DNA of 64,000 nt from Rhytidiadelphus loreus (GCA_947034895.1 OX344765.1:23255001-23319000); one strand, 5' to 3'. Positions 25,362 through 37,759 are shown, counted from the stretch's first letter. A program made the numbers and translations. Notes: generated by a model not told the origin, from the sequence alone.

Positions 25362-26480
25362 CACTTTTAATTTGTTACAATCAATATTTAGCACAAATTC
25401 ACCATGCTTCAAAAATTTACACAACCACCTACATTTTGCTTTATAAGGCTCTTGCAAGTGCCAAAAGAAAAATTGTCATTTTTTCCCCTCTTGTTTGTTC
25501 ATAGGGGCATGAGCTTATACAAAGCTTAAAAGGTCGGTTTTAGGTGTACTAGTTTCTTTAGAGGTTCCAAACCAAAGTAGCCTGGAGCCTTTTTTATATT
25601 GACAAAAGCTATATGTAAGGAAGTTTGAGCAGAAGAGCAAGGAAAAACTCCACCCTATAAGGCGAGTGCCAAATGAAAAAGCATGTGTTATCTCGGGGAC
25701 ATTGTTTGTTCGATCTACAAGGTTGAAACTTTGAGTAGAACCTTGCATCAAAAAAATTGAACCAGATTAGTTTGATGCCTTTTGACTGAAGAGGCCATTT
25801 CAATGTCATTTTTCCAATCACAGGTTGGTACCAAACTATTATCGTTTTAGTGTTTTCAATGCACCATATTCACATGCCCTGAACTTCCTGACGAGGGACT
25901 CAAACTCATGGAACAGCCGGCTATGGTTGTTTTTCAGCGACAATAGCATGCCCATCGCCGAATATTCAAATTTTTGAAGTGTAGAATTTTTAGAATCTGT
26001 TCTGTTTGCAAGGTCAATGAAGTGCATGTGTACTTTTTCCTCCCATTTAATGCACTCTGAGCGAGCAGGAGGGCATTTCGCGTGTTGATGGGCTTTTTCT
26101 CACAGCAACTTTGCTTTTATGTAAAGCTTGAAACTGAAATTGCAACAGTACAAACATAAATTTGCAAGTATGAGACCTCTGCATCCACCTGAGAAAGTAA
26201 AGTACCCTCACTTTCCAAATAAAGTTAAACTCCTTTCCTCTGAGTACCTGCTTCGATTGCCTCAAAACTTGTTTGTACCTTACCAATGGTTCAGTCTTGG
26301 AGTTGGTTTCCATGTCCCTAAAGTAGAAATAACTTATGAAACAATTCAAGGGAAAAATGGTAATTTTTTTGTTTCACTACACTTGTCATCAGAAAACCAA
26401 GTCGTCCATTAAAAAAAGAACATGTGGGTATCCAATTTTAATTTTTGTTAACCTATAACAAACCTCGATTTGAAACCTGG
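25362..26480. other. Intergenic, nothing recognised
   Basis: Mixed composition with several short frames on both strands, none resembling a known protein. No shared repeat was noticed. Confidence 0.45.
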
Positions 26481-27488
26481 TTTCATGTCCCCAATCCCGT
26501 ATAGAAGTGCATATTGGGGACATGAAGCCAACAATAGGGGCTTGTGTCCCGAGCCCCGGGAGATGAAACCACGATGGATGAGGTACTCGAAATGGATGAG
26601 AGGTAGCTGGAGGAGCTAGTTAACGCACGGTGTGGGATGAACGTGAAAACCGAAGGATGAACTTCGGGATGAAAGTTCCTGCGGCACATCGGGTGACGAT
26701 GAGAATCGTGGAGGATGCGTGTCCGATATGGATGAACTACAGCGTCATCGACGAATGAAATCTCTGCGGTCCTCGCAGAAAGTACTTTGGGCCTTCCGAC
26801 GCCGCAGACCAGGCCTGCAACAGTGGTAGAGCCGGGGGAGAGACTCCACGCAGAAAGGACGGGCGGAAATTGTTGGCTTGTCTTGGCCATTTCGATTCGA
26901 AATTTTTAGGTTTCGAGGATTCCAATGATCTGTTTGCAGTCCAATTTCGGTTGGACAAGAATTTCTGTCTTTTCTTTCCCGTTTTCGGCACTCATTTCGG
27001 CCCTTGGTTTGGGCGCTTCTGGATCTTCCGCTGATTTTGTGGTGCTATGAGGATACGCTGTGTTTACGAATCAAGGATTATTCTCGAATTTATTGCTTCG
27101 GATCGAGTGGACACGCCGTTCGCGTTGGAGTGAATTTTTGTTTTTTTCGTAGCAGCTGCTGTGGCGGTGGTTGCCGGATTGAAGGGTGGCGAGTGATTTC
27201 ATTTTGTGTAACTTATTAAGCGATGGTTATGGTGTGAAGTTTAAGCATCTCAAGCTGCAGTGAAAGGCAGCTGGTGGGTTTTTTTGAAGTGCAGAGGCGT
27301 CTCGATTTTTATGGCATGGCATGGGAAGGGATCTGTCGCAGAAAGATCCCGAGCTTCTTTGAGGAGAGAGGTAATGGTGTTAGCAGAGTAGGTAGTGGTG
27401 ATGGTGCTGGAAGCGTGAGGTGAGTTGAAGGGAAGGGGGAGTTTTTTAGGGTTTAGGGATTGGATTTTTGGACTATCGATGCTGTGCG
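26481..27488 (+). promoter_or_regulatory. Promoter and 5' leader of the WRKY gene
   Basis: GC content rises sharply at about 26,480 and remains high into the WRKY coding exon. I read this as promoter and leader. It contains an upstream ORF at 27311-27391 (26 codons). The long minus-strand frames here are probably chance products of high GC. Confidence 0.5.
27311..27391 (+). other. Possible upstream ORF in the WRKY leader
   Basis: ATG to TAG, 26 codons, peptide MAWHGKGSVAERSRASLRRE followed by VMVLAE. It ends 97 bases before the WRKY start codon. Relevance depends on the true transcription start, which is unknown. Confidence 0.4.
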
Positions 27489-30400
27489 ATGGAAGGGGAG
27501 CAGAGTGGAGCCGACTCGGGAGGCGGGAATGGAGTGTTGCGCAAGCCGATGCCGTCGAGACCGCAGCCGACGATGGCCGTCGCGACGACGGGAGATCCCC
27601 CGGGGGTAGGATTTAAGCCACTGGAGAGTCCCATGTCGGCGATGGTGTCGGGGTTCTTGGCGGACCAGGAGGGCGGAGTAGAGGAGAATCGATCGTTCTC
27701 GCATTTGTTGGCCGGAGCCATCAACTCGCCGACCTCGGATAGCGTCGACGACGTGGGCGGGGGATCCACGACGGGGGGCGATCACAAGGCGTCGTCGATG
27801 GAGTCGGGGACAACGAATGGGGCCGGCCTCGGCAGTAGCAGTGACGCGGGGGGGGATGGCCGAAGCTCCTCGCCGGGAGCTGCAGGGGGCAGCTTTGCCG
27901 AGCGGCTCGCAGCTCGCGGAGCTCAAGCAGCGAGCAACAAACCCCCTCCCGACGGGGGAGGAGGAGGTCCTCCGAGACCGCCCAACTCGGTTCGTTTCAA
28001 GGCCATGCCGCCTTCGCGTATTCCTATCCCTCGGCAAGGAGGTTATCTCACCATCCCACCGGGACTCAGTCCCACCACTCTGTTCGATTCCTCGCCCTTG
28101 CTCTTGTCCACCTCTCAGGTACCTAAATCGCAGGGTTTTTCTTTCCCCTTCTCAGCGTCACAATTGCTTCGTTGCACGCTTTGTTATTCGTGACGCCGCC
28201 CTTGCGGAGCCCGTTTTTTGATATACTGATGGATGCATACAGTCAGAGCCATCTCCTACAACGGGGACGTTTCCAATCGGTCCCTTTTTCAATGGCGCAC
28301 TCTCGAGACCGGTAGCCAAAGTGGGCGAGGCTTCCAAGGAGCGGATCACCGAGCAGTCGTCGTTTGTGTTCAAGCCGTTCGTACATTCAGTTCCACGCCC
28401 ACCACTACCGCCATCGGCAGGCATGGTCAGTAAGCTGGTTTGCACTGACATTTCTGCAGTCGGGTCTTTTATGTCAAATGATAAATCGTTATGTAATATT
28501 ATCCCTTCCTGTTGTCATCACCCACTGGTCAAGATTGGACTTCTGTTACTTGCTTCTAGTGTATATATATTCTGCAAGAATGTGATAAAATATGAAAAAT
28601 TCTTTCTGGGCAATTTATTTCTCAACCCTAGGGGTAATTGGTCGTGGGGAACGTCATTACGGTTATTTTTTTACCATTTCTATGTATTCTTTCGTGTGGC
28701 GGTGATGAGGGTTGAAAGTTGGCGGCTGCTGATTTGTTTCGGCTACTCTCACATTGAGACAGTTATTCGTCAACTTTATTCGTCACTAACTTGACCAGGT
28801 CAATGCAGTCGGCCTTTGGTGGGATGTCCCATCATCAGGCGCACACTCTCTCTCAATTGAACGAAGCCCCCGCTCCGCAGCAGCAGCCTGCGGCCTCGTC
28901 TGGAGCAGCTCTGCCGCCAGCCCCACCCCTTTTATCGCAACCTCCTTCCAAAGCAGCTCCAGTAGCGGTTCCTGTGAATTTCTCCGATATTCAGCCTTTG
29001 CAAGCTCGCGCCCCTGTGCAGACAGCAGGTGCTGCTGATCCACAACCGACGGCTTCTCAGGGTTCTCAAGGATCTGACCAGCAGGCTCCTGCTGTGCCGA
29101 CGTTTGCGGATCGACCATCGGAGGACGGCTACAATTGGCGAAAATATGGGCAGAAGCAAGTTAAAGGTAGCGAATTCCCACGAAGTTACTACAAGTGCAC
29201 ACATGTGAACTGTCCTATGAAGAAAAAAGTAGAGCGTTCACATGATGGGCAGGTGACCGAGATTGTTTACAAGGGTGATCATAATCACCCGAAGCCTCAA
29301 CCCACTAGGCGGTTGTCTTTGAGTGGAGCTCATCTCATATCCGACAGTTCAGGTGAGGAATCTCCATAACCCAAAGCTATGTGAATTTCATGCGTAGTGT
29401 CTAATGGACTCCAGCCTTTTATAATGAATCTCTGCTAAAGTCTCTAGACACAATGCACTCGCAGACTTTTGTGATGAAGATATGGGGTATCTGTGTCTGA
29501 AGCGAAGGGTTCTCTATCTTGAGATCCCCAAACCTCTAAGTGGCCAATAGTGGCTGCCTTATATCTATAGGATTTAAAAGTATATCATTTCAAGGAAGGA
29601 AACAGAATGTATCAATAGAATGAAGAATCATGTCCTGCTTTTTTTAACGGTAGAAGTAGTTTTTTGAAGTAACTGTATTGGACTATTATTTCAAAAAGTT
29701 TTCAAAGTGGTGTTTCTATTTTCAGTTGATTACTTAAGGTTCAAATTGAATTTTTGTCTGTTCATCGATACGAGCGGTTTCTTTTTGTACGAAGACTTAA
29801 CCTTTATGTATTAGTTGTTCCAGGAGCTGGATTTGCCTCTCTGGTAAAAAACGAAGGTGGAAATGCAGAGCGTGACAGTTCAGATTTGGCGAAAGGGCGT
29901 GCGGGATCTGCCGCTGATCCATCATCTCCATCGACTAGTGATGAAGAGGGAGGTACCGGAAGCAAACAGTCGACTGAGGATGGTGATGACGATGAGCCTG
30001 ACTCTAAGCGCAGGTAACTGTTCTAAATTCTGTTTTGCACTTCTCCAGATCTTACAGTTTAACTTGGAATTATGGTCAATCCGGGCAATTGATTTACAAG
30101 TTTTTTCTTTTTTCTTTTTTCTTCTCTTTTGGGTTCAGGAAAAAAGATAAGAAGTCAAAGGATCCAATACCGCCTCCAAGAATGATTCGAGAACCTCGGG
30201 TAGTTGTGCAAACTACAAGTGATGTTGATATTTTGGATGATGGTTACCGCTGGCGCAAATATGGTCAGAAAGTGGTGAAAGGGAACCCTCATCCTCGGTA
30301 AGCTCCCAGTCTAAATGTTTTTTTTCTCGAGTTCCAATTTAACGATAATTTGTGCTGTGCTCACATTATTTGCTTTTTATAATTTAGGGTATGCTTTGTT

Positions 30401-31321
30401 CTCTACTGCCGGTAATCACAAGGCAGGTACCCTAGTGGTGGACACTTTGATATCGCTAGTGCTAACCTCATATCAGAGTCGTGCTCACCTGGGGAAGGTC
30501 TGGTTTAATGTTTGCATATTATTTTTTGATCTTATCAATTTGAGTAAATCACACGATTAGTCTTTCATCACAACTGAACTAGAATTGTGTTGTCGATCTT
30601 AACCTTTCAAGTGTACTCTAGAGTATTGCTCTTGTTAGTGTGTGGTTTTGCATGTTCGTATTCCTCACATTTGTTTAGTTTTGTTTGTGTGGAAGGTGTG
30701 AACAGTCTTAGAATGCCCAAATGAGACTCTTTATTTAGAAGTGATTTTATGGACCTGAATTGGAGATCGTAAACTGTATCAAGTCTTGACATTTTGACGT
30801 TTTGTGGTATTGTGATTTGTAGGAGCTACTACAAGTGCACAAATCTTGGTTGCCCAGTTCGGAAACATGTGGAGAGAGCCTCGAATGACCCCAAAGCAGT
30901 GATTACTACCTATGAAGGGAAGCATAATCATGATGTTCCTGCTGCTCGTAATATTGGACATGAAGTGGCAATGCAGGCTCTTGCACCAGTCGCTCCAACA
31001 GCTAAATCTTTGCAAGACCAAGGAATTAGCTATGGGAACCATAACTTCGGGCAAGCTCCGGAAGACAACAGGGACAGGGATTCTGGGGATGTGGAGTTAG
31101 GAATGAGTGTGGGACTGGGTCCCCGGGCATCGGGGGCCAGAGAACAACAGGGACCTCCTGCGGCTGCCACTGCAATCAGCCTTGCGGCTTCTATTGCCCA
31201 TCCCAGTTTCAATGATCCAAGGTCCTTACCGCAAAGTAGAGAACCTTTCCTACATGGATCTAGCTTTGGTGCCTCCAGGCTAAAACAAGAGCAGCCGGAT
31301 TCATCGCACAAACTAGTATGA
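27489..31321 (+). CDS. Group I WRKY transcription factor (two WRKY domains)
   Basis: Six exons: 27489-28118, 28243-28425, 28809-29352, 29824-30013, 30139-30297, 30823-31321; phases agree and the product is 734 aa. The start is the first ATG in a frame that is open further upstream only without ATG. About residues 190-210 hold a D-type serine-proline cluster ([18 protein letters not shown]), the usual MAP-kinase target of group I factors. The N-terminal WRKYGQK is at 381-387 with a CX4CX22HXH finger; the C-terminal WRKYGQK is at 554-560 with CX4CX23HXH. The C-terminal domain is split by an intron inside the PR/SYYKC arginine codon, the conserved WRKY intron. A basic run [11 protein letters not shown] between the domains could be the nuclear signal. 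It should bind W-boxes in the nucleus. It resembles the WRKY2/20/33 branch, but orthology is not established. Confidence 0.96.
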
Positions 31322-32150
31322 TGAATTCAAATCATGACATTGTGGCTCCTGTTTTAGGTTGTTGTCATGGCCAATCGCTTCGTCGATTTGGTGCTCTATC
31401 CGCCCCTCTGCCCCTCTGCGTGCCACGAAGGTGCTTTGTTACTGTGGGCGAAGGAAGTGTTTACCTACCTGTTCATTATTGGAGGTAGATTTGTTCCCTT
31501 CTCACCCTCTTGCCTTGTACTGTGGCTGAGTCTCACTCAGTAAGCCGAGTATGATGGTGTGTGTAGGGACGAACTTTGCATAGGGGAAGTTCGACTGTCT
31601 CTTGTTTAGATGATTTTCTCTCCCGAAAGTTATGCACCTCATCTGTATTCTGGTGTTTCTGTAGATGGTTGTGGGTACCGAGAGCTTGTGGAAGATGACT
31701 TTGGTATTGGTCATTGTAAGAGTAAAAGTTGAGAGATCCTGTTGAAGTTTATCTTTATTGCCAGTGAGAAGTTTCAAACCTGACTTAGGAGTGTCAGTGT
31801 TGGTAGAACTTCGAGGACTACAGTTACAGTATTGTACATTACTGTGTGACTCGTTGCCATATGCAGTGGCTGCTGAAAAATTCTACTTCGAATAGTGTAC
31901 CTTCCTCCAATATGAAGGTATGTAGAGTTTCTGTACGTTGCGCGTTTTTTCTTTTCCTCTCAGAAGACCTGATCGAGTGTGACTTGGTTTAAGGTAGTCT
32001 TGAGGTGTTATCCACCTGATTCAGGTAAACAATTAATATATGGCAAGCGGCAGTGCCAACTTACTCAGAAGTGTTTTCTCAGCTTTTTTTAAACAGAATA
32101 TTCACTTTATGCTCCACCAGGGTTTTAACTTAGTCTAGGATGGTTTCCCA
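31322..32150 (+). other. Probable 3' UTR and flank of the WRKY gene
   Basis: Non-coding, moderate-GC sequence directly after the WRKY stop, fading to AT-rich DNA near 32,050. I see no canonical poly(A) signal that decides the transcript end. Confidence 0.4.
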
Positions 32151-32154
32151 TGTA

Positions 32155-32480
32155 TTAACCCCTCTTGAGGACCCAAGGGGTAGTCCAGAGTTCCAAAAGT
32201 GTGAAGATGTATTATAAAATGCAACTTCAAAGAATATATAATGATGATTGTCAAAATATAATTGTGAAATATGATCTGTAGATGAGATCCATGTGTTTGG
32301 ATCTACTAGTACATGAATGAATAGTTTTCAAACAAATTTGAAGTCCAAAATTGAAAAGTCCTTTTAAAATCAATTGTAGATTGAATATTTGTGATTTTCC
32401 TAGTAATTTTTTTTCTTGAAGTTCAAAATGTTATGTTCTAATCAAAGTTACTTTTCAAGATTCTAATTTTATTTTTTTAT
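32155..32480 (+). mobile_element. Second TTAA-family repeat
   Basis: Starts TTAACCCCTCTTGAGGACC and continues with a block around 32190-32250 (AGTTCCAAAAGTGTGAAGAT, then TATTATAAAATGCAACTT). The same block follows TTAA at 34531 and appears inverted at 55960-56470. The right end is not defined. It is distinct in sequence from the CCCCTAAAG family. Confidence 0.5.
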
Positions 32481-32540
32481 TCAAGTAATTTTTCAAGGGT
32501 CATTTTCTGAATTGAAAAATTACTCGAAGTTCTACTAACA

Positions 32541-32636
32541 TTGACACTCTTGAGTTTGAAGACATTTTTGTGAAAAGGTAGAACAACCTTGACACTCTTG
32601 AGTTTGAAGACATTTTTGTGAAAAGGTAGAACAACC
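32541..32636 (+). repeat. Perfect 48-bp tandem duplication
   Basis: Two identical 48-bp units, 32541-32588 and 32589-32636, each starting TTGACACTCTTGAG. Perfect identity in otherwise decayed DNA points to a recent event. Confidence 0.95.
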
Positions 32637-32639
32637 TAT

Positions 32640-33676
32640 AAGCCTATAACCATCTAGATTTGCAATTTGGGTATCTTGTGGTATGTGTTGATTGTTGCTT
32701 GTATTTTTCAGAGAAAGAATTAGTTGAATTGATTGAAATATTAGTGGAATCATACGGAGTATTAATTTGATAAGAACTTGAATTAATATGAATTTTCAAG
32801 CCAAAAATATAAAACCATTAGTAGGTGGGGGTCATGATCATCTTAAAAAGGTTCAAAACCAATGACCTAAGGTAGGAACACTAAAAATGGTTAAAATAAA
32901 CATTCAACATGTAGGATATGGAAATGGGAAGGGGATTGGAGCAATTGGGAAGGTTTAATAGATGGCGGAATTGATTGAGTGATGGCATTGGGTTGATTGA
33001 TTTTACTTGGGATGTGTTTATATTCATCCATTATTTGAAATTTGAACATTTAGTCTTTATGCAATTAAACTTAGCTTGTCGAATGAATGCTTATGGATTA
33101 GGTATTGTAAAAGTATAACTTTATAATAAGAAATAATATAGGAAGTTGCACGAGTTTTGAAGGATAATATTTCTATAGTAACGTTGTACTTTGACGTTAT
33201 GATAGAAGGCCTTTCAATGGTTTGGTCTTGTTCATCCCTATCAAATCAAGGGTCTCAAATGGGATCCTATGTATTAGGACAAAAAAATGTGTCTCCTTAT
33301 TTAGCAATTGGCTTCATTGAGCCATTGGAAAATTGTGTTGAGGAAAAACTATTTGTTGAAGCTATGATCATTTTCATTGTAAACATCTAATGAAATTTAG
33401 TCTTGAATTGATTATTATAGGATTTATTCAAAGAGATATTAATTATTAATTATGAACCTACAAACTATTATTTAAAAAAATACTAATATACAAATTTGTA
33501 GATTGATGAATATATTTTGCAAGTTGGTAATGACACAAATCAATATGTATATAGATTTAAAATTTAAAATTTTAATGTACTAGTTGAATGAAGTATAGAA
33601 TAGAAGCATTACTAATTTTATTAATTGTACAAATTAAATAAATATGGCTATTTTTTGCAGCCTTTTAATTTCAAAA
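32640..33676. other. AT-rich intergenic, nothing recognised
   Basis: AT-rich. A 77-codon plus frame at 33157-33390 has no recognisable domain and I do not call it a gene. Confidence 0.45.
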
Positions 33677-34442
33677 TTAACCCCTAAAGGACCAAACTAC
33701 AGGTTTTTTGGGTAGCTCAATACAAATTAAATTTTTATTTTTTTTCCTTGAAATTTTCACATAACATGTGAATGAGTTTTTTCTTCATAAAGGCCCAACA
33801 ATTGTCATAACTTTTGATTGCATAGCTTAAAAAGTTATTGTATGATATGTAGTTTTTTTTTCTAGACCCAATAATTGAGGTAGATAAGAAAAAATCACTT
33901 TTTTGAAAAACAAAAATTAAATTTCTTTTTCTATATATATATGTCGAGAGATTTGAATCATTCCATTTTGATTAATGAGATGAAAGTTATGAGGGATTTT
34001 AGCTTGCAACCAGTTATGGATTCTCTACTCTAAAATAAACTTTGAAGTTTTTAATCTTATTTAATTTCCAATATTTTTGAAATGAAATAAAATCATAATA
34101 TGTAAATTTTTTATTACAACATTACAACCATTGGGATTGGCATTTATCAATTTTATAACTAAATTCTTAACATTTTCATATTTTAAATCATTTTCTATGT
34201 CTTTCTGCTTAATATTTTTTTCCTATATGTTACACAATTCCAAATGATCCAAAATATTTCAAGTGTGTAGCCAACTTGCCTTGAAGAATGAATCCAAAGA
34301 AGCACCAAGGACTTTTGTCAATTCAAATGTTAATATTTTCATGTGTCCAAAATGTTTTTTTTTAAAATTTGGTATTTGTATTAAAAATGGCAATTTGGGA
34401 GCATTTTTGGTGAAAATGTAGTCAAAGAACTTTAGGGGTTAA
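33677..34442 (-). mobile_element. TTAA-flanked CCCCTAAAG element, copy C (reversed)
   Basis: The element proper is 33681-34438 (758 bp) between two TTAA. The left end is CCCCTAAAGGACC, the right end ACTTTAGGGG. Its reverse complement aligns with copy F (61526-62447) from end to end, including TTTTCACCAAAAATGCTC near one terminus, so it lies in the opposite orientation to A, B and F. Confidence 0.84.
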
Positions 34443-35604
34443 ATCTTTATGCCTCTCGTATGACTCATCCATTGTTCAACTCCATCCACTTTTCCACTTC
34501 ATTCCAAGTTGCTAATTTTTTGGTAAGTTTTTAATCCCTTAAAAGACTTGTCAATAGTCCAAATTTCTAAAACTATACAAATGTATTATGAAGTACAACT
34601 TAGAAGAATAATTTAAAACAATAATTGTCAAACTAAAATTTGTAAAATTGATGATGTAGAAATCATATCCATATGGCTAGATAAAGTGCTACACTATTTA
34701 ATATTTTTAAATGATATATTAAATCTAATATTGAAAATTCCTTCTAAAATCAATTATAAACTAGGGCTTTGTTGTTCTTTGCACTATCAACGATATCCAT
34801 TGAAATTTTGAAGGCCTTGTTTTAAGCTTTGCAATCTTTGCCAACAAAAAATTCCAAAGTGTAGCTTTCTTATGGATATGGAAACCTGGCAAGAATGATC
34901 ATCAAGACCAGCCTTGGAGAATGGTGTGAACCTCTTGCTGCCAATGCACTTTTGCACATGCACCCTCATCATAGAGATGACATAGATTAAAGCCATTTAA
35001 ATTTGCAACGATGAAAGTCAAGTAACCACTTATTTAATCAAGTACTTTAAAACAACCAACCATAACTTTGCAAAGAACTTAGTTGGACTCCAACTAAACA
35101 ATATACCCAAACCAGGTGTGTTTTTTTAACTAAGATCTCCATGTTAGCCTCATTGTGCAAGCCAATTTTTTGAAGGTCAAAACCAAAGCTGTTAGACTCT
35201 GTCAAAGCTGGCAAAATTTTGCCAAAAAAAAAGCCTTGACCTGAACAAAAGATAAGCCATATTAATTACATGGCAAGAGCAAGGAAGCATGAACATGTAT
35301 CGTAGTGGGTAGAAAGTGGGTAGAAAAATGGATCGAAAGGGAGAATTAGCAAGCACACAATTATAGAGACACACTTGATATACCTAAACTTTAAAATCAG
35401 TTGTAAACATTACATTCTATAGTCTAATTACCAAATCCTAAAGTCACCTTTATAGCCAAGTTGCAATTGCTTTTGGGCGTATGGATTTTGGCTTTGATTT
35501 GCTATATACAACACCTAATTTGGAGCGTGTTTTTGCCATGGTTAGGACTAAAGACAATACACAAGTAGGAAAAATGACAAATATTCTCATCTATAATTAG
35601 TTAG
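34443..35604. other. AT-rich intergenic with a second TTAA-family fragment
   Basis: At 34531 TTAATCCCTTAAAAG starts a fragment matching the 32155 repeat for about 150 bp. The remainder shows no gene or repeat that I recognise. Confidence 0.45.
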
Positions 35605-35851
35605 ATTGTCAATTTCGTTAAAATGGTGGTATTTTGCATGCCATTTTAATGGAATATCTTCTACAAATGGAGAATAAGTGTGCCACAATAGGGTCATACA
35701 TGTGCCAATTTTATGCCTAGCACATTCAAATCACTCCTAGTTCACACATTTCCACTCACCTCGGACAATCTTTCCATTGTTTTCATTCTTTCAGTCGTTT
35801 CATTTTGTGCCATTTTAATTGGAATACTGCCATTTTAACAAAATTGACCAT
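35605..35851 (-). mobile_element. MITE, copy 2 of ATGGTCAATTTC family (inverted)
   Basis: A 247-bp element matching the reverse complement of 27-272 along its length. It is flanked by TTAG at 35601-35604 and again at 35852-35855, a clean candidate target-site duplication of 4 bp (or TTA plus chance G). Confidence 0.88.
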
Positions 35852-36697
35852 TTAGTGATTACCTAAACCCTAACAAATAAAAAATTCTTACTCTTATCAT
35901 TGGAAATAATAAAATATAATACAATTTTTTTTAAATATAAATAAATTTAGGCCTAAAATAACTTTTCAACTTTCAAAATTCAAAATTATATTTTTTATTG
36001 TATTTATTACATTTTTATTAAAATATTACAATTGTGGATAATGTAGGTGAAGGGACACACAAATTGTATGAAGCAATAGTCATGGTTGCACTTATTTGGC
36101 TTCATTTTATGGCTATTGTCACGTGGCATCATGATTCCATGACCATGTCATGACTTCATTTCATCATTTTTGTCATTTGGCCTCATGACCCTTTAAATTA
36201 TAAAGGATTTGCAAATCATAGGCAACTTCCCTCACATTGGCTACAACACTTCCTAACAATGGTTACATTCAATGAACATCCTTCAATTAACCCCTAAAAG
36301 ACCGAGTGACATTTTGGGCAGTAATTATGAAAAATTTCCACTTTCTAGGGCTATGAGAAAAAAATGAAAAAAATAGTTTTTTTTCAAAATTCAACCATAT
36401 AAATTTGTAATAGACTACTCTAGCAATGTCTGTTAAAAAAATTTCAAAAACTTTAATCGCATGGAATGAAAGATTATAACATTTGAAGTCAGAAGAAAAA
36501 AATCTTTTTCAACCATACCGACAGAACCAACACACTTTAAGTCCTCTTGGAATGAGATTTTTACACTACACATGGTTTGTTTTTTTACATTTGCATCTTA
36601 TATCATGTAAGTTACATAATTGCCAAATTTCAAAAGTAGCGAAAGAGTTTTGCACATGTTGCCAAAAGCCGTTCAAAAAGTTCAAGGGAACATTACT

Positions 36698-37005
36698 CAT
36701 TAGATGGGATTCGGGGGGGCTGGAGGGCCGTTTCAGGCCCGTTCCTAGCTCCGTTCCCCCGGCCCCCATCGAACGCGGGTGTCAATTTTTTTTTTTTTCA
36801 AAAAAAATAAAAAAATAAAAAAATTTTAAAGTTCTTAAAATGAGAAACAAAGTTAAAAAAAAATTTAATTTTTTTTTGGAAAAAAAGGACGTGGCAGTCA
36901 TTCTGCCAGGTCAGCAGTGCCTGGGAACGGCCTGTTTCGGCAATTTCGGCCAAATTCGGGGCTGGGAACTCACAGCCCTCTCTGGTAGGGAAAACCCATC
37001 TAATG
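36698..37005 (-). mobile_element. Hairpin MITE nested in copy D
   Basis: Ends are CATTAGATGGG and CCCATCTAATG, a perfect 11-bp inverted repeat. A GC-rich outer part, a long A/T-only centre and the hairpin GGACGTGGCAG...CTGCCAGGTC follow the family plan. Confidence 0.82.
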
Positions 37006-37139
37006 TCTAATCTAGGCACCCAATTTAAAAAAAAATAATATTCCCACTAAGGGGATACATGTTCTCAACTTGTGTCAAAATTTGAAGAGCATTTGTTAAA
37101 AAATGACTTCATAGGCACCTACCTGAAATCACCCATTAT

Positions 37140-37451
37140 ACGTTAGAAGGGATTTTTGCGTTTTAAGAGACTGTGGGTTTCTGGACTACGGGAAGTGCGG
37201 AAACGCTGTGGGAACGCTGATTTGACGTGGCTAGGAGATGGCCACATCAGATATTATTTTTTAATATATTTTTTATAAAAAAAAATATTTTTTTAAAATT
37301 AAAAGTTATATATATATATATTTTTTTTTAAATTAATTAATTAATTAATTAATTTTTTAATATTATTATATTCTGAATGTAGAGGATTGGTTCTCAATAA
37401 TGGAAATAACTTTGAAACAATCTCTCAAGTAGTTGAAATCTCCCCTAATGT
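37140..37451 (+). mobile_element. Hairpin MITE nested in copy D, second insertion
   Basis: Ends are ACGTTAGAAGGGATTTT and GAAATCTCCCCTAATGT, imperfectly inverted. It carries GAGACTGTGGGTTTCT, the stem TTGACGTGGCTAGG...GGCCACATCA, an A/T-only core with TA and TTAA runs, and AACAATCTCTC at the far side. Confidence 0.82.
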
Positions 37452-37759
37452 TTAACGGTCATTTGGTCCTTTAGGGGTTAAACTAATGACCAACAAACAA
37501 AGGATATAAGGAAAAAATATACCTCAATCCTTGGGAAGAGGTATCATTTGTGTTTAGCATTAAAGAAAATTTGGGACTTGTGGAGGGTTGTTTGACTTTT
37601 GGGCTATATGCAAATACAATGAAATAAAATTAAAAAAAAAAAAAAAAAAAAAATTCAATTGTTAATCTAACAAGGCATACAAGCAAGATTCTTTGTGACA
37701 AGATTTGGGTTGATTCTTTCTCCATTTGCTTACTTGAATGTAATCAAACGACCCTCCAA

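Larger units (their letters stand above)
36287..37481 (+). mobile_element. TTAA-flanked CCCCTAAAG element, copy D, with nested MITEs
   Basis: The element proper is 36291-37477 between two TTAA. Ends are CCCCTAAAAGACC and GGTCCTTTAGGGG. It is longer than the other copies because two hairpin MITEs (36698-37005 and 37140-37451) sit inside. Removing them leaves about 0.57 kb of family sequence. Confidence 0.85.

Noticed and set aside
26483..26890. 135-codon minus frame upstream of WRKY
   Set aside because: Lies in the GC-rich promoter region; no domain and no ATG-based support from context.
27453..28037. 194-codon minus-strand frame opposite WRKY exon 1
   Set aside because: Antisense to a GC-rich exon that codes for a recognisable group I WRKY N-terminus.
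33157..33390. 77-codon plus frame in AT-rich DNA
   Set aside because: No recognisable domain, no neighbouring exons, and composition like the intergenic DNA.
37632..37653. 22-base A run as a LINE or SINE tail
   Set aside because: No retroelement sequence precedes it and no target-site duplication was found.
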